From Fimbriimonadaceae bacterium (lineage in GTDB: Bacteria > Armatimonadota > Fimbriimonadia > Fimbriimonadales > Fimbriimonadaceae), in contig JAIBBE010000083.1 of the NCBI GenBank assembly GCA_019694835.1, positions 49,005 to 113,004 of the forward strand: a stretch of 64,000 nucleotides of DNA, given 5' to 3'. This document shows, piece after piece, positions 7,787 to 15,676 of this stretch (position 1 is its first letter; each line of letters starts with the position of its first letter). The notes under the pieces are model-generated. The model was not told the DNA's origin and did no database searches. It saw only the letters and a program-made list of their open reading frames with translations. The position numbers and the translations under genes are program-made.

Positions 7787-8947
7787 ATGTTCTGGACCGC
7801 ACTGGTTGGCCTCCTCATGCACACTCAAGCTTTCGATGTCACCACCCTCGAATCGGCGATTCGCCAAGATCCCAAAGCGGCGGCGACCATGATCCGTCAG
7901 CGCATCAAGGAAGACGAGCTGAATCAAGGTGCCAGCCCGATCGACTCGGGCCTCAAAGTGCTCTTCGCCATTCAAGTTGCTGGCGAACACAACGTGCGCG
8001 TCCTTAGCGACGGCAAGCTCCTCACAGCCCTGACGAACCTCGGCGACGGCCTCTACGCCTCGGTCGCCAATCTCAAAGACGGCGACGGCTTCTTTGCCTC
8101 CTACCAAGTCGACGACGCGATCAAGCGAGACCGCCTGCCCGTCGAGGTCTACACGCCGAATCCCGCTGTCCAGTCCCCGCCTGGGGGTCGCAAGGGCGAG
8201 CTTCGGGCGATGGGCGAATTCAAGAGCACGGTCTACCCGGGCACGACGCGGCAGTGGTACATCTATCTGCCGCCGAATCTCGAGCCAACCCAACCCTATC
8301 CCGTGCTCATCGCTCAAGACGCGCAGTGGGATCGCGAGTGGATCGCCAACGGACTCGAAAACTGCGCGCGAACCGGGCGAATCCCGGCGACGGTCGGCGT
8401 GTTCATCGAACCGGGTCAGAGCGAGCCGGGTAAATACACCAACCGCTCGGCCGAATACGATCCCCTCAGTCCCACTTACACGAAGATGCTCCTCGACGAA
8501 ATCCTGCCGCAAGTCGAGAAGCTGGTGCCACTGAGCAAAGACCCGGCCCAGCGCGCGATCACCGGGATGAGCTCGGGCGGGATCTGCAGCTTCAACGCTT
8601 GCTGGGAACGGCCCGACCAATTCGGCGTCGCGATCAGCTTCATCGGCAGCTTTGCCAACATCGCGAGCGGACCGACGAAGCGCGAAGGCGGCCACAATTT
8701 CCCGTTCCTCGTTCGAAAGACCGACAAGAAGCCGATCCGGGTCTTCCTCCAAGACGGATCCAACGACCTCGACAACGATCATGGCAACTGGTGGATCTGC
8801 AACCAGCAGATGGCGGCCGCCCTCAAGTACAAGGGCTACGACGTCGTTTGGGTGCCTGGGAAGGGCTTCCACAGCACCAAGCACGCCCGCCGTATCTTCG
8901 ATCAGGCTTTGGTGTGGTGGATGGGGAAGCCAGATAGAGTAGAGTGA
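7787..8947 (+). CDS. Secreted esterase, enterochelin-esterase-like alpha/beta hydrolase
   Basis: A short hydrophobic N-terminus (MFWTALVGLLMHTQA) looks like a signal peptide. The first part (about 20-140) resembles the beta-sandwich that precedes Fes/IroE-type esterases. The hydrolase domain follows, with RQWYIYLPP, nucleophile elbow GMSSGG at 260-265, acid candidate in LQDGSNDLDN and catalytic His in GKGFHSTKH. The family hydrolyses siderophore or other esters, and many environmental members act on unrelated substrates, so the substrate is unknown. It starts 7 bases after fmt. CATAAT, which includes the fmt stop codon, lies 5 bases before the ATG, so it may be transcribed from its own start or with fmt. 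Confidence 0.85.
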   Translation: MFWTALVGLLMHTQAFDVTTLESAIRQDPKAAATMIRQRIKEDELNQGASPIDSGLKVLFAIQVAGEHNVRVLSDGKLLTALTNLGDGLYASVANLKDGDGFFASYQVDDAIKRDRLPVEVYTPNPAVQSPPGGRKGELRAMGEFKSTVYPGTTRQWYIYLPPNLEPTQPYPVLIAQDAQWDREWIANGLENCARTGRIPATVGVFIEPGQSEPGKYTNRSAEYDPLSPTYTKMLLDEILPQVEKLVPLSKDPAQRAITGMSSGGICSFNACWERPDQFGVAISFIGSFANIASGPTKREGGHNFPFLVRKTDKKPIRVFLQDGSNDLDNDHGNWWICNQQMAAALKYKGYDVVWVPGKGFHSTKHARRIFDQALVWWMGKPDRVE

Positions 8948-8951
8948 GCTC

Positions 8952-9383
8952 ATGGTCGAGAACATCCTCGCGATTGCAGGTCCCATCGGCGGACTCGTGG
9001 CGGTCGTCGCCGTGGTCCTGGCCCTCATCGGTCACCTCTATGGTCGCCAGGTTTCCATCGGGCGCGAAACGGTCCGAAAGCTGCGAGTCGGCCTCGAGCA
9101 CGACCCGAGTCCAGGTCAGCTCGGCCAGGCCTTGAGACTATGGCCGGAAGCCGCAAAGTACCCGGGCAACAACCAGCGGATCGAACTGGTCAAACAGGCG
9201 AACCTCGACGAGGCGCGCCGGGCCAATCAGTTCGAGTTCGTGAAAGGAGTCGTTCGGATGTGCATTGGCATCGCCTTTTTGGGCGTTGTGCTTTACATCC
9301 TGAGCATGATCTTCAAGCCAGGCAAAGCGGTCGAGCCGGAGCCGAAGCCTCAGGTTCGACTCTCGATTTCCCGGTCCGCATGA
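8952..9383 (+). CDS. Small membrane protein, two predicted TM segments
   Basis: I do not recognise a family. Of 143 residues, about 5-27 (GPIGGLVAVVAVVLALIGHL) and 98-120 are hydrophobic helices. Between them is a charged loop with LGQALRLWPEAAKYPGNN. The C-terminus is Pro/Lys-rich. It begins 4 bases after the esterase stop codon, and its stop overlaps the next ATG (ATGA), so it belongs to one transcription unit with its neighbours. Confidence 0.75.
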   Translation: MVENILAIAGPIGGLVAVVAVVLALIGHLYGRQVSIGRETVRKLRVGLEHDPSPGQLGQALRLWPEAAKYPGNNQRIELVKQANLDEARRANQFEFVKGVVRMCIGIAFLGVVLYILSMIFKPGKAVEPEPKPQVRLSISRSA

Positions 9384-10306
9384 TTTGGATTGCCGCCGCC
9401 GTGATCGCCTCGACTCCGCTCCGGCTCCCCTCTCCTGCGCCCGTATGCTTACCATGCAACTGGGAGTCTCGCGGCGGAGGAGAGGGGTTGGGGGAGAGGT
9501 CTTGCCTTGAATTGCAGTCAGGCTGTTGCGATGTGACCGCCGAGACCAATCTCAAGGTAATGACCTACAACGTGCGCTATGCCACCGCGCCCGATGGCGC
9601 CAATGCCTGGCCGAATCGTCGGGAGGCCCTATTGGCCCTAGTCAAAAAGCACGACCCGGACGTTCTTGGGGTTCAGGAGGCTCTCTCCAGCCAAATCGAC
9701 GAGATCCAAGCCGTCCTCCCGGATCATGAGCGGGTCGGGGTGGGTCGGGACGACGGACTGAGGAAGGGCGAGTATAGCGCGCTCTTCACTCGTCGATCGA
9801 AGCTAGGGCTGCGCGAAGGCGGGACCCGCTGGATCAGCGACGAGCCGCTCAAGCCCGGCTCCCTCGCTCCCGGTGCCCGCATCACGAGGGTGTTCGCCTG
9901 GGGCGAGTACTTTCTGGCCGATGGTCGCCGCGTGCTGATCATGGGGTGTCACTTGGATCACGAGTCGAACGAAGCGCGACTGATGGGGGCTCGGCACATG
10001 CGGGCCTTTGCCGAATCGCGCCCCGACTTGCCGTGCATCATCCTCGGTGACTTCAACTGCTCCTTCGTGAGCCAGCCCATCGACGCGATGCTCGCCGGCA
10101 ACCAGTTTTCCGCCTGCAAGCCAGCCAACGGGCCCTTCGGAACGTTCACCGCGTTCAAGCCCGAAGACGTGAACGGTCCGATGATCGATCATATTTTCAT
10201 TGACAAGCGATGGTCGCAGGTGAGCGCGGAGATAGATCGGACCTTGGTCGAAGGGCGGACGCCGAGCGACCACTTCCCGGTCATCGCGCGAATCAGCTTG
10301 AAGTGA
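9380..10306 (+). CDS. Secreted endonuclease/exonuclease/phosphatase family protein
   Basis: The start chosen is the ATG at 9380, which overlaps the previous stop codon (ATGA) and opens with the hydrophobic stretch MIWIAAAVIASTPL, a possible signal peptide. The EEP (DNase I-like) fold follows: LKVMTYNVRYA, DVLGVQEA with the metal-binding Glu, GDFNCS, DHIFID and SDHFPV with the catalytic Asp/His. This family cleaves phosphodiesters in nucleic acids, inositides or lipids; the substrate here is unknown. Residues 14-40 (LPSPAPV... GGGEGLGERS) are encoded by a D repeat lying in frame between the signal region and the enzyme domain. Confidence 0.85.
   Translation: MIWIAAAVIASTPLRLPSPAPVCLPCNWESRGGGEGLGERSCLELQSGCCDVTAETNLKVMTYNVRYATAPDGANAWPNRREALLALVKKHDPDVLGVQEALSSQIDEIQAVLPDHERVGVGRDDGLRKGEYSALFTRRSKLGLREGGTRWISDEPLKPGSLAPGARITRVFAWGEYFLADGRRVLIMGCHLDHESNEARLMGARHMRAFAESRPDLPCIILGDFNCSFVSQPIDAMLAGNQFSACKPANGPFGTFTAFKPEDVNGPMIDHIFIDKRWSQVSAEIDRTLVEGRTPSDHFPVIARISLK
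9421..9500. repeat. Repeat D, copy 2 (inside the EEP gene)
   Basis: The element runs from CCGGCTCCCCTCTCCTGCGC to AGAGGGGTTGGGGGAGAGGT. Its C-rich and G-rich arms are inversely complementary (CCCCTCTCCT / AGGAGAGGGG) around a variable centre. It is in frame with the surrounding coding sequence. Confidence 0.9.
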
Positions 10307-10320
10307 GCATCGGACCCGGA

Positions 10321-10370
10321 GGCCCCTCGCCCCCAGCCCCTCTCCGCCATTCATCGGGGAGAGGGGAGTC
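10321..10370. repeat. Repeat A (EEP / TMEM175-like gap)
   Basis: GCCCCTCGCCCCCAGCCCCT, then CTCCGCC and GGGGAGAGGGG, form an imperfect C-rich/G-rich palindrome between two convergent genes. The position suits a bidirectional terminator, but there is no T tract. Confidence 0.65.
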
Positions 10371-10376
10371 TGAAGA

Positions 10377-10994
10377 CTAAGTCCCGACGTGGCGGATCGA
10401 CTTCATGGTCAGCGGAAGCACGAAGATGATGGCCAGAAAGATGTACAGCGCGTTGGCACCCATGGCCAGCGAAACCACCCCGGCGATGAGCGCGACGATC
10501 GGGAGGATCAGCCGGATGCGCAGGACCATCACCAAAGTCTCGGGGGTTAAGGGTGAGGCGAGGAGTCGGCTGTCTTTGGAAGCGTAGAGCCAGCCCCATA
10601 AGTCGATGATGCCGATCAAAAAGAAAAGCCCGCAGTACGCAACCGCTGCGATCGTTTCGCCCGGGTAATCGCCGACCAAGTTGGTGGCAACCGGCACGAG
10701 CGCGACCAGGGCGAGCGAAGTCAGGCTGATGCCAAGGAACACCCGGTCGACCCTCGCGATTTCGTTGAACCGGGCGTGGTGACCGATCCACGACTTGCTC
10801 AGGATGAGGAAGCTGAGGAAGTACAGGAAAACGGTGTTCCCCATCTTCACGAACGCCACCATGAAGTCGGCATGGTCGAGGCCTTCGGGGATCTTGATAT
10901 CCAAGACCATTAAGGTCATGACGATCGCAAACACACCGTCGGTCAGGGTGAGCAGCCGTCCCGCTTCCCACGTCACGAGGGGTTCCTTGGCCAC
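10377..10994 (-). CDS. TMEM175-like (DUF1211) potassium-channel family membrane protein
   Basis: The N-terminus EAGRLLTLTDGVFAIVMTLMVLD matches the TM1 signature of the DUF1211/TMEM175 family, in which RxxxFSDGVFAI lines the K+ pore. Five to six hydrophobic helices follow over 205 aa, the usual size of a bacterial single-repeat member that forms tetramers. The usual FSD triad is LTD here, while the conserved Arg before it and the downstream LxLD are kept. It starts with GTG immediately after the serA TAA, so it is coupled to serA. It probably mediates K+ leak across the inner membrane; selectivity is unverified. Confidence 0.85.
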   Translation of the reverse strand: MAKEPLVTWEAGRLLTLTDGVFAIVMTLMVLDIKIPEGLDHADFMVAFVKMGNTVFLYFLSFLILSKSWIGHHARFNEIARVDRVFLGISLTSLALVALVPVATNLVGDYPGETIAAVAYCGLFFLIGIIDLWGWLYASKDSRLLASPLTPETLVMVLRIRLILPIVALIAGVVSLAMGANALYIFLAIIFVLPLTMKSIRHVGT

Positions 10995-12200
10995 TTAACG
11001 CTCCAACGGGAAGACACTCGCGTCGAAGATGTTCTCGTTCATTTTCATCCGAAGCAACGCGTCGGTCGCGGGGGCCTTGTCGAGCGCAATCTGCGCGATG
11101 GCCGCCTGCGCTCCGCCGAGGACGATATTCTCCATCTCCTGCACGTTGACGCCTTCGTCCTTGAGCACCGACAACACGTGGGCAAGAACACCCACGCGGT
11201 CGAGGTGCCGGACCACCAGCAGGTGGGTCGCGATTTCGGCCCGCTTCACGTTCACGACATTCGGTACGATCCCGGTGTTCTTGAATTCGCGCACGATCCG
11301 CACGGTTTCCATGGCCACGGCCTCTTGGGCCTGCTCGGTCGACGCCCCGATATGGTGGGTGCAGTAGACGCGACGGTTGCTGCATAGGCTGCCTTCGTAG
11401 CTGCCTTCACCTCCCGAGGGCTCACCGTCGAACACGTCGAGGCCCGCAAAAAGCCCTCGCTCGTCGAGGGCCGATTCGAGTGCCGCCTGGTCCACCACTT
11501 CGCACCGGCTCGTGTTGATGAAGTGCGCACCCGGCTTCATCGCACTGAAAAATTCGGCTCCGAGCATGCCTTTGGTTTCGGACGTTAGGGCCACGTGAAC
11601 GGAGACGACGTCGGCCTGTTGGGCGACTTCCTGCGGACTTGCCGCCCGCCCAATCCCGAGCGCCGCCGCGACATCGGGGGTCATCCAGCGGCTGTAAGCG
11701 ACGACATTCATACCGAACGCCTTGGCCCGAGCGACCATCTCCTGCCCGATCTTGCCCATTCCGATAAGGCCCAATGTACGGCCGTAGAGCCCGCGCGCCT
11801 TGCTGTAGGCTTTTTTATTCCACTTGCCGTGGTGGATGTCGTCGACGTTGTCGGGGATGCGTCGGTCAACCGCGAGCATCAGGCCAAATGCAAGTTCGGC
11901 GACGGCTTGGCTGTTCTTGCCGGGGCAGTTCGAAACGTAGATTCCTCGCCGGCTGGCGGCGTCTACGTCGATGGTGTTGTATCCGGCTCCGGCGCGGATG
12001 ATCAGGGAGAGCTTCGTGCCTTCCAGCATGGGTTCGGTGACCTTGGTCGATCTCACGACGAGGATGTCGGCCCCTGATTCGCGGAGTTTTTCCCCAAGCG
12101 CATCATCCTTCAAATCGGGATCGTAGAGAACCTCCACCCCGAGTCCTTTCAGTCCATCCAGTCCAATGTCCTCGAATTTGTCGGCAACCAGAACCCTCAT
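10995..12200 (-). CDS. serA: D-3-phosphoglycerate dehydrogenase
   Basis: SerA oxidises 3-phosphoglycerate to 3-phosphohydroxypyruvate, the first step of serine synthesis. The protein shows IRAGAGYNTID, the NAD-binding motif LIGMGKIGQ, the catalytic Arg in NTSRCEVVD, Glu in LDVFDGEP and His in THHIGAST. A C-terminal ACT domain follows (HLLVVRHLDRVGVLAHVLSV onward), the usual site of serine feedback. The ATG at 12200 (MRVLVADKF, 401 aa) is preferred over the TTG at 12209, because TAAACT ends 8 bases upstream and the family begins at this point. The TMEM175-like gene follows directly. Confidence 0.96.
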   Translation of the reverse strand: MRVLVADKFEDIGLDGLKGLGVEVLYDPDLKDDALGEKLRESGADILVVRSTKVTEPMLEGTKLSLIIRAGAGYNTIDVDAASRRGIYVSNCPGKNSQAVAELAFGLMLAVDRRIPDNVDDIHHGKWNKKAYSKARGLYGRTLGLIGMGKIGQEMVARAKAFGMNVVAYSRWMTPDVAAALGIGRAASPQEVAQQADVVSVHVALTSETKGMLGAEFFSAMKPGAHFINTSRCEVVDQAALESALDERGLFAGLDVFDGEPSGGEGSYEGSLCSNRRVYCTHHIGASTEQAQEAVAMETVRIVREFKNTGIVPNVVNVKRAEIATHLLVVRHLDRVGVLAHVLSVLKDEGVNVQEMENIVLGGAQAAIAQIALDKAPATDALLRMKMNENIFDASVFPLER

Positions 12201-12208
12201 AGGGGTCA

Positions 12209-12214
12209 AGTTTA
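12209..12214 (-). promoter_or_regulatory. Probable -10 box of serA (leaderless)
   Basis: TAAACT on the minus strand ends 8 bases before the serA ATG at 12200. No Shine-Dalgarno sequence lies between them. Confidence 0.45.
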
Positions 12215-12248
12215 CTTGGCGTCGGTGCCGATCATTTTCATTCTCCCG

Positions 12249-12277
12249 TTGACCTGAACCCGCGATAGAAGTAGAAT
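12249..12277 (+). promoter_or_regulatory. Sigma-70-type promoter of the barrel protein
   Basis: TTGACC (12249-12254) and TAGAAT (12272-12277) are separated by 17 bases, the ideal spacing. The transcript would have a leader of about 50 bases with GGAGG (12321-12325) 9 bases before the ATG. It is the clearest conventional promoter in the window. Confidence 0.75.
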
Positions 12278-12334
12278 AGGGGGAAGCTCAATGTGATTGG
12301 GTCAAGGAAGAGGTTTTCGAGGAGGATTTTCAGC

Positions 12335-12847
12335 ATGAAGCGAGTGTGCATTCTTGCGGCAGGGCTAGGATTGGCAGCGATGGCGACGGCGCAATCGCCA
12401 GATATCACCCCAACTAATCTCGGCGTGCGCGCGGGTTTCGCCTACCCGTTGGATAACGGCACCCGCGATATCACCCACACGCTGCTCGGCGTGGGCGTGG
12501 ACTACTATTTCCCGGTTCGCTATATCAAGGACTCGGACACGTATCTGTCGATCGACTGGCTGGGCAAGAGCGGGAGCGGCGCGAAAGGGAACATCTTCCC
12601 GATCATGCTGAACCAGAAGTTCTATTCGGCCAACCAGACGTACTTTGGAACGCGCAGCTATGGCTTCATCGGCCTCGGCGTCGCCATCGTGGACGTGACG
12701 ACGACGAAGACCACCATCGCCGCCCGCCTGGGCTTCGGTGTCGAGCTCGGTCCGAACCTGTTCACCGAAGGCGCGTTCGTCGTCAGCGACGATGCCAACG
12801 GAGCGAAAGCCAACAGCGTCGGCGTCTATCTCGGCTACCGCTTCTAA
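12335..12847 (+). CDS. Predicted outer-membrane beta-barrel protein
   Basis: A Sec signal peptide (MKRVCILAAGLGLAAMATAQ) is followed by about 150 residues of alternating hydrophobic strands and turns (LGVRAGFAYPL, LLGVGVDYYFPV, YGFIGLGVAIV, IAARLGFGVELG), ending in VGVYLGYRF. A C-terminal aromatic residue and this strand pattern are typical of small outer-membrane barrels; no specific family is recognised. The ATG at 12335 is chosen over the one at 12293 because GGAGG precedes it and the signal peptide starts there. The gene stands alone between its own promoter and a strong terminator. Confidence 0.8.
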   Translation: MKRVCILAAGLGLAAMATAQSPDITPTNLGVRAGFAYPLDNGTRDITHTLLGVGVDYYFPVRYIKDSDTYLSIDWLGKSGSGAKGNIFPIMLNQKFYSANQTYFGTRSYGFIGLGVAIVDVTTTKTTIAARLGFGVELGPNLFTEGAFVVSDDANGAKANSVGVYLGYRF

Positions 12848-12872
12848 GCTAGAAGTTTCAAGCCAAGTTGAG

Positions 12873-12900
12873 GAGCCGTGGGTTTCCCACGGCTCTTTTT
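12873..12900 (+). terminator. Rho-independent terminator
   Basis: A perfect 10-bp stem GAGCCGTGGG / CCCACGGCTC with a TTT loop is followed at once by TTTTT, 25 bases after the barrel gene stop codon. Confidence 0.95.
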
Positions 12901-12908
12901 CGTTCCTA

Positions 12909-14123
12909 ATGAATCGATTGGACTCCATTCGTGAAATTTTGCGACGCGGCATCGCGAGCCGCGCGTTCCCCGGCGCGGCGGTCGCGATGGGCGACGCGGA
13001 CCGAATCGAGGTGGTCTGCGAGGGTTGGCATGGATACGTTTCCGGACAAGGCTCCCCTCTCCTGCGCCCACAAGACTCGGCAAGCGGAAGCCTTGGTGGC
13101 GGAGGAGAGGGGTTGGGGGAGAGGTTCAGCGCAGAACTCCCAACCAAAGTCCCCTCCCACGGTACGGGGGAGGTTCAGGGAGGGGGCGCGGGCTGGCAAT
13201 CTAGCGGAGACCCGGATGCCGGCAAGTTGCCGGCGGTACACATCCAGACCCTCTACGATCTCGCATCCCTCACCAAAATTCTCGCAACCACCCAGGCGGC
13301 GATGGCGCTGGACCTCGACCCCGAACTCCCGGCGTCGACCTGGCTGCATGAGTGGAGGGGCGGCGAAAAGGCGTTGATCACAGTGCGCCAACTGATGGAC
13401 CATTCGGCAGGGCTGCCCGCATTTCGTCGGTACGATGAGAAGACTCTTGACGCGCAAGAGGCAGAACGGCTGATCTTGGCGGAGCCTCTCGAGGTCGCGC
13501 CCGGAACACGAACGCTCTACAGCGATCTCGGCCCGATCCTCATCGGACTCGCACTCGAACGCATCGAGGCAGGTGCCTTGCGCCGATACGGCGAAGGACC
13601 AGGGCTCACCTTTTGCCCGCCCCCCGAAATGGTCGAGTCCTGCCCGCCGACTGAGCCGGTTGAGGATTGGCGCCGACAAATGTGGCAGGAACGTCAGTGT
13701 GCGACGGATCGCAGTGTGGAGATTGGTGGAGTCGCCTATCTGCGGGGCGAGGTCCACGACCCACGAGCGGCCCTCCTCGGAGGTGTAGCGGGTCACGCGG
13801 GCCTCTTCGGTACTGCCCAGGGCGTGGCTCATCGGGTGCAAGGGTGGTTGCGAGCGCACCTTGCCGGTGACCCCACAATGCGCCGTTGGACCAGCCCCTC
13901 CGTGCCCGGCAGCCACCGCGCCTTGGGATTCGATCTCGATCCGGGAGAGGGTATCCGCCTCTCGCCGCATGCCTTCGGACACTACGGATTCACGGGGACG
14001 ATGGCGTGGGTCGAACCAGAACGTGAGCGGTTTGTCGTGATGCTCTCGAATCGCATCCACCCTTCTGCCGCTAACGTCGGCCATCGAGCATCGAGAGCGG
14101 AGATTCTGGCCTTACTGGATTAG
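12909..14123 (+). CDS. Serine hydrolase, class C beta-lactamase / penicillin-binding fold
   Basis: The protein carries ASLTKILAT (SxxK nucleophile motif), YSDLG in place of YxN, and HYGFTG in place of the KTG triad. This is the beta-lactamase/esterase family that includes D-aminopeptidases and esterases, so the substrate cannot be named. MNRLDSIREILRRGIASRAFPGAAVAM is the usual start of the family, so the ATG at 12909 is chosen, although it has no Shine-Dalgarno sequence and lies 8 bases after the upstream terminator. Residues about 47-110 (SPLLRPQDSASGS... GKLPAV) are low-complexity sequence encoded by D, A and C repeats, inserted just before the SxxK motif. There is no signal peptide. Confidence 0.85.
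   Translation: MNRLDSIREILRRGIASRAFPGAAVAMGDADRIEVVCEGWHGYVSGQGSPLLRPQDSASGSLGGGGEGLGERFSAELPTKVPSHGTGEVQGGGAGWQSSGDPDAGKLPAVHIQTLYDLASLTKILATTQAAMALDLDPELPASTWLHEWRGGEKALITVRQLMDHSAGLPAFRRYDEKTLDAQEAERLILAEPLEVAPGTRTLYSDLGPILIGLALERIEAGALRRYGEGPGLTFCPPPEMVESCPPTEPVEDWRRQMWQERQCATDRSVEIGGVAYLRGEVHDPRAALLGGVAGHAGLFGTAQGVAHRVQGWLRAHLAGDPTMRRWTSPSVPGSHRALGFDLDPGEGIRLSPHAFGHYGFTGTMAWVEPERERFVVMLSNRIHPSAANVGHRASRAEILALLD
13050..13239. repeat. In-frame D, A and C repeats inside the serine hydrolase gene
   Basis: D copy 3 covers 13050-13125 (GCTCCCCTCTCCTGCGCCC to GGGGTTGGGGGAGAGGT). An A-type stretch lies near 13148-13187 (TCCCCTCCCACGG, CGGGGGAGGTTCAGGGAGG). A C arm is at 13218-13239 (GCCGGCAAGTTGCCGGCGG). 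The block of about 190 bases adds about 63 codons without a stop. Confidence 0.88.
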
Positions 14124-14141
14124 TCAGGTGCCAGCATCCGA

Positions 14142-14180
14142 CTCCCCTATCCACTCCGGTGGAGAGGGGCTGGGGGTGAG
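14142..14180. repeat. Repeat A between convergent genes
   Basis: CTCCCCTATCCACTCCGG pairs with the following GGAGAGGGG and continues GCTGGGGGTGAGG. It lies between the serine hydrolase stop codon and the S41 peptidase stop codon. The same sequence type is at 6506, 10321 and 54588. Confidence 0.7.
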
Positions 14181-14197
14181 GTCCGGGACAGAAGTAA

Positions 14198-15622
14198 TCA
14201 CCCGGTCTTCTTAAGAACCTCTACCGCCTTTTCGAGGACGACGTCTCGCCCCGCCCGAACGTCATCGAGAGTTGGACTCACCGAAACGTCCGGCTCAAGT
14301 CCCGAGTCAGGGGCGTTCGTATCCAGGTAGTTCGCAACGATTGGAATGTCGATTTCGATTTTCGTATTAGGCAGCGTAAAGAAGAAGAACTTATCTCCAT
14401 TGAGTCCACGAAGATTGCCGCCCGTCGTCGATCCGACTAGAATCGCAAGTGTGTTTGCCTTCGCCGCACGGGCGAGATAGAAGGTTGCCGAACTATTCCC
14501 GGCGTCAATGAGGATGGCTACTTGCCCTGCAAAACGATTCTCCCTTGGCGATACTCCGGATCTCAATTCAAACTCATTAAGAAAGAACATGCCGTCTTCC
14601 GAAGGCTTGACTGATTTTGAGAAATCGTAGAAACTTGGATCCCAGGTATTGAGGTACGGGCGCAGGTCTTCGGGCACCTTGTCGAAGCGAATCTTCTTGA
14701 TTGCAGCCGCCGACGGGAGGTACTTCGGAGTCAAATAGGATAGAATCTGGCTCCCAACTTCATCCGCACCCCCTTCGTTCCCCCTCAAATCAATCACGAG
14801 TCGCTCCCGTTTCTCTGTTTGAAGCGACGTAAAGAAGTCGTCGAGTTTCGTCTTCCAATCGACCTTCCACTTCCAGATGGCGAACGTGCCGACCTGGAGA
14901 TAAGCCGTGCCGTCTGGGAGAATCTTGTCCGACCAAGAGTCGGCAACAGGATCGCCTGATTCGCTAATCTTCAACTTTTCCTTCCGGTCCTTACGTGATA
15001 TCGTGTTAAGAATTACTGCCTTCGCAGAACCGTTCACCTTGACGGCGTACTTGCCATCGTCAGGCGGGAACATCAGCGGAAAGAAGATGTCGAATGTCTC
15101 AAACTCCCCAGCTCCCGAAATTTGGAGATCATAGCGTCGCTTGCCATCGTTCGACCCATCAGCCTTAACGAACGGCAACAGTTCTTTGATGATAGATGAA
15201 ATCGACTTGCCACCAATCTCTGTAATCTCGTCACCAGCCTTGACTTCTGGTGTAGCACTTTTCTCTACAAGCATCCGATCTCCGACAAGCAAGAAAGTGA
15301 ACGGCACCTTGTCATTACCGTTAAACACTACTCGTTTGAGATCATCGGACTGGTTGTAGAAATTTACATAACTGTGGCCGCACCGAAGCGAGCCCGTGAA
15401 CCGTGACAAAGAAAGATAGACCTCACGCGCATTCAGTGGTTTTTCGAATAACCTTCCCAGCTTCGCCCACTGCTCGTCGAGTTGCGTGGGGGTCAGGTAA
15501 CGAGTGAGCCCGGGATGGAGGGCCGTCATGACCCGCTTCATCACCTGGAGGTCCGCTTGAAGCTGAGCGGGTTCAAACCGAGTTTCGGCCTGAGTTGCGA
15601 GCCAGATGGCGGGGAGAAACAT
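14198..15622 (-). CDS. S41 family (C-terminal processing type) peptidase, secreted
   Basis: After a short hydrophobic start ([12 protein letters not shown]) there is an N-terminal helical domain ([18 protein letters not shown]), a PDZ-like segment ([14 protein letters not shown]) and the S41 protease core: [11 protein letters not shown], then [20 protein letters not shown] with the catalytic Ser, VGSTTGGN and a C-terminal [14 protein letters not shown] typical of the family. It should cleave exported proteins in the periplasm. A TTG at 15640 would give a better signal peptide and is an alternative start. The gene is markedly AT-richer than its surroundings (22 of 60 and 26 of 60 G+C in two lines counted), a sign of recent acquisition. 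It is divergent from glnS. Confidence 0.85.
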   Translation of the reverse strand: MFLPAIWLATQAETRFEPAQLQADLQVMKRVMTALHPGLTRYLTPTQLDEQWAKLGRLFEKPLNAREVYLSLSRFTGSLRCGHSYVNFYNQSDDLKRVVFNGNDKVPFTFLLVGDRMLVEKSATPEVKAGDEITEIGGKSISSIIKELLPFVKADGSNDGKRRYDLQISGAGEFETFDIFFPLMFPPDDGKYAVKVNGSAKAVILNTISRKDRKEKLKISESGDPVADSWSDKILPDGTAYLQVGTFAIWKWKVDWKTKLDDFFTSLQTEKRERLVIDLRGNEGGADEVGSQILSYLTPKYLPSAAAIKKIRFDKVPEDLRPYLNTWDPSFYDFSKSVKPSEDGMFFLNEFELRSGVSPRENRFAGQVAILIDAGNSSATFYLARAAKANTLAILVGSTTGGNLRGLNGDKFFFFTLPNTKIEIDIPIVANYLDTNAPDSGLEPDVSVSPTLDDVRAGRDVVLEKAVEVLKKTG

Positions 15623-15664
15623 AAGGTCAACTACGAGGCTCAAGTCGCCCCCATCAGCCGGGGG

Positions 15665-15670
15665 TACCCT
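15665..15670 (+). promoter_or_regulatory. Possible -10 box of glnS (leaderless)
   Basis: TACCCT ends 6 bases before the glnS ATG, and no Shine-Dalgarno sequence is present (CTTCCT precedes the ATG). The box is weak and is proposed by analogy with better examples elsewhere in the window. Confidence 0.35.
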
Positions 15671-15676
15671 CTTCCT

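Noticed and set aside
9140..9379. Longer N-terminus for the EEP protein from 9140
   Set aside because: It would overlap most of the upstream membrane-protein gene. The ATG at 9380 overlaps its stop codon and begins a signal-like peptide.
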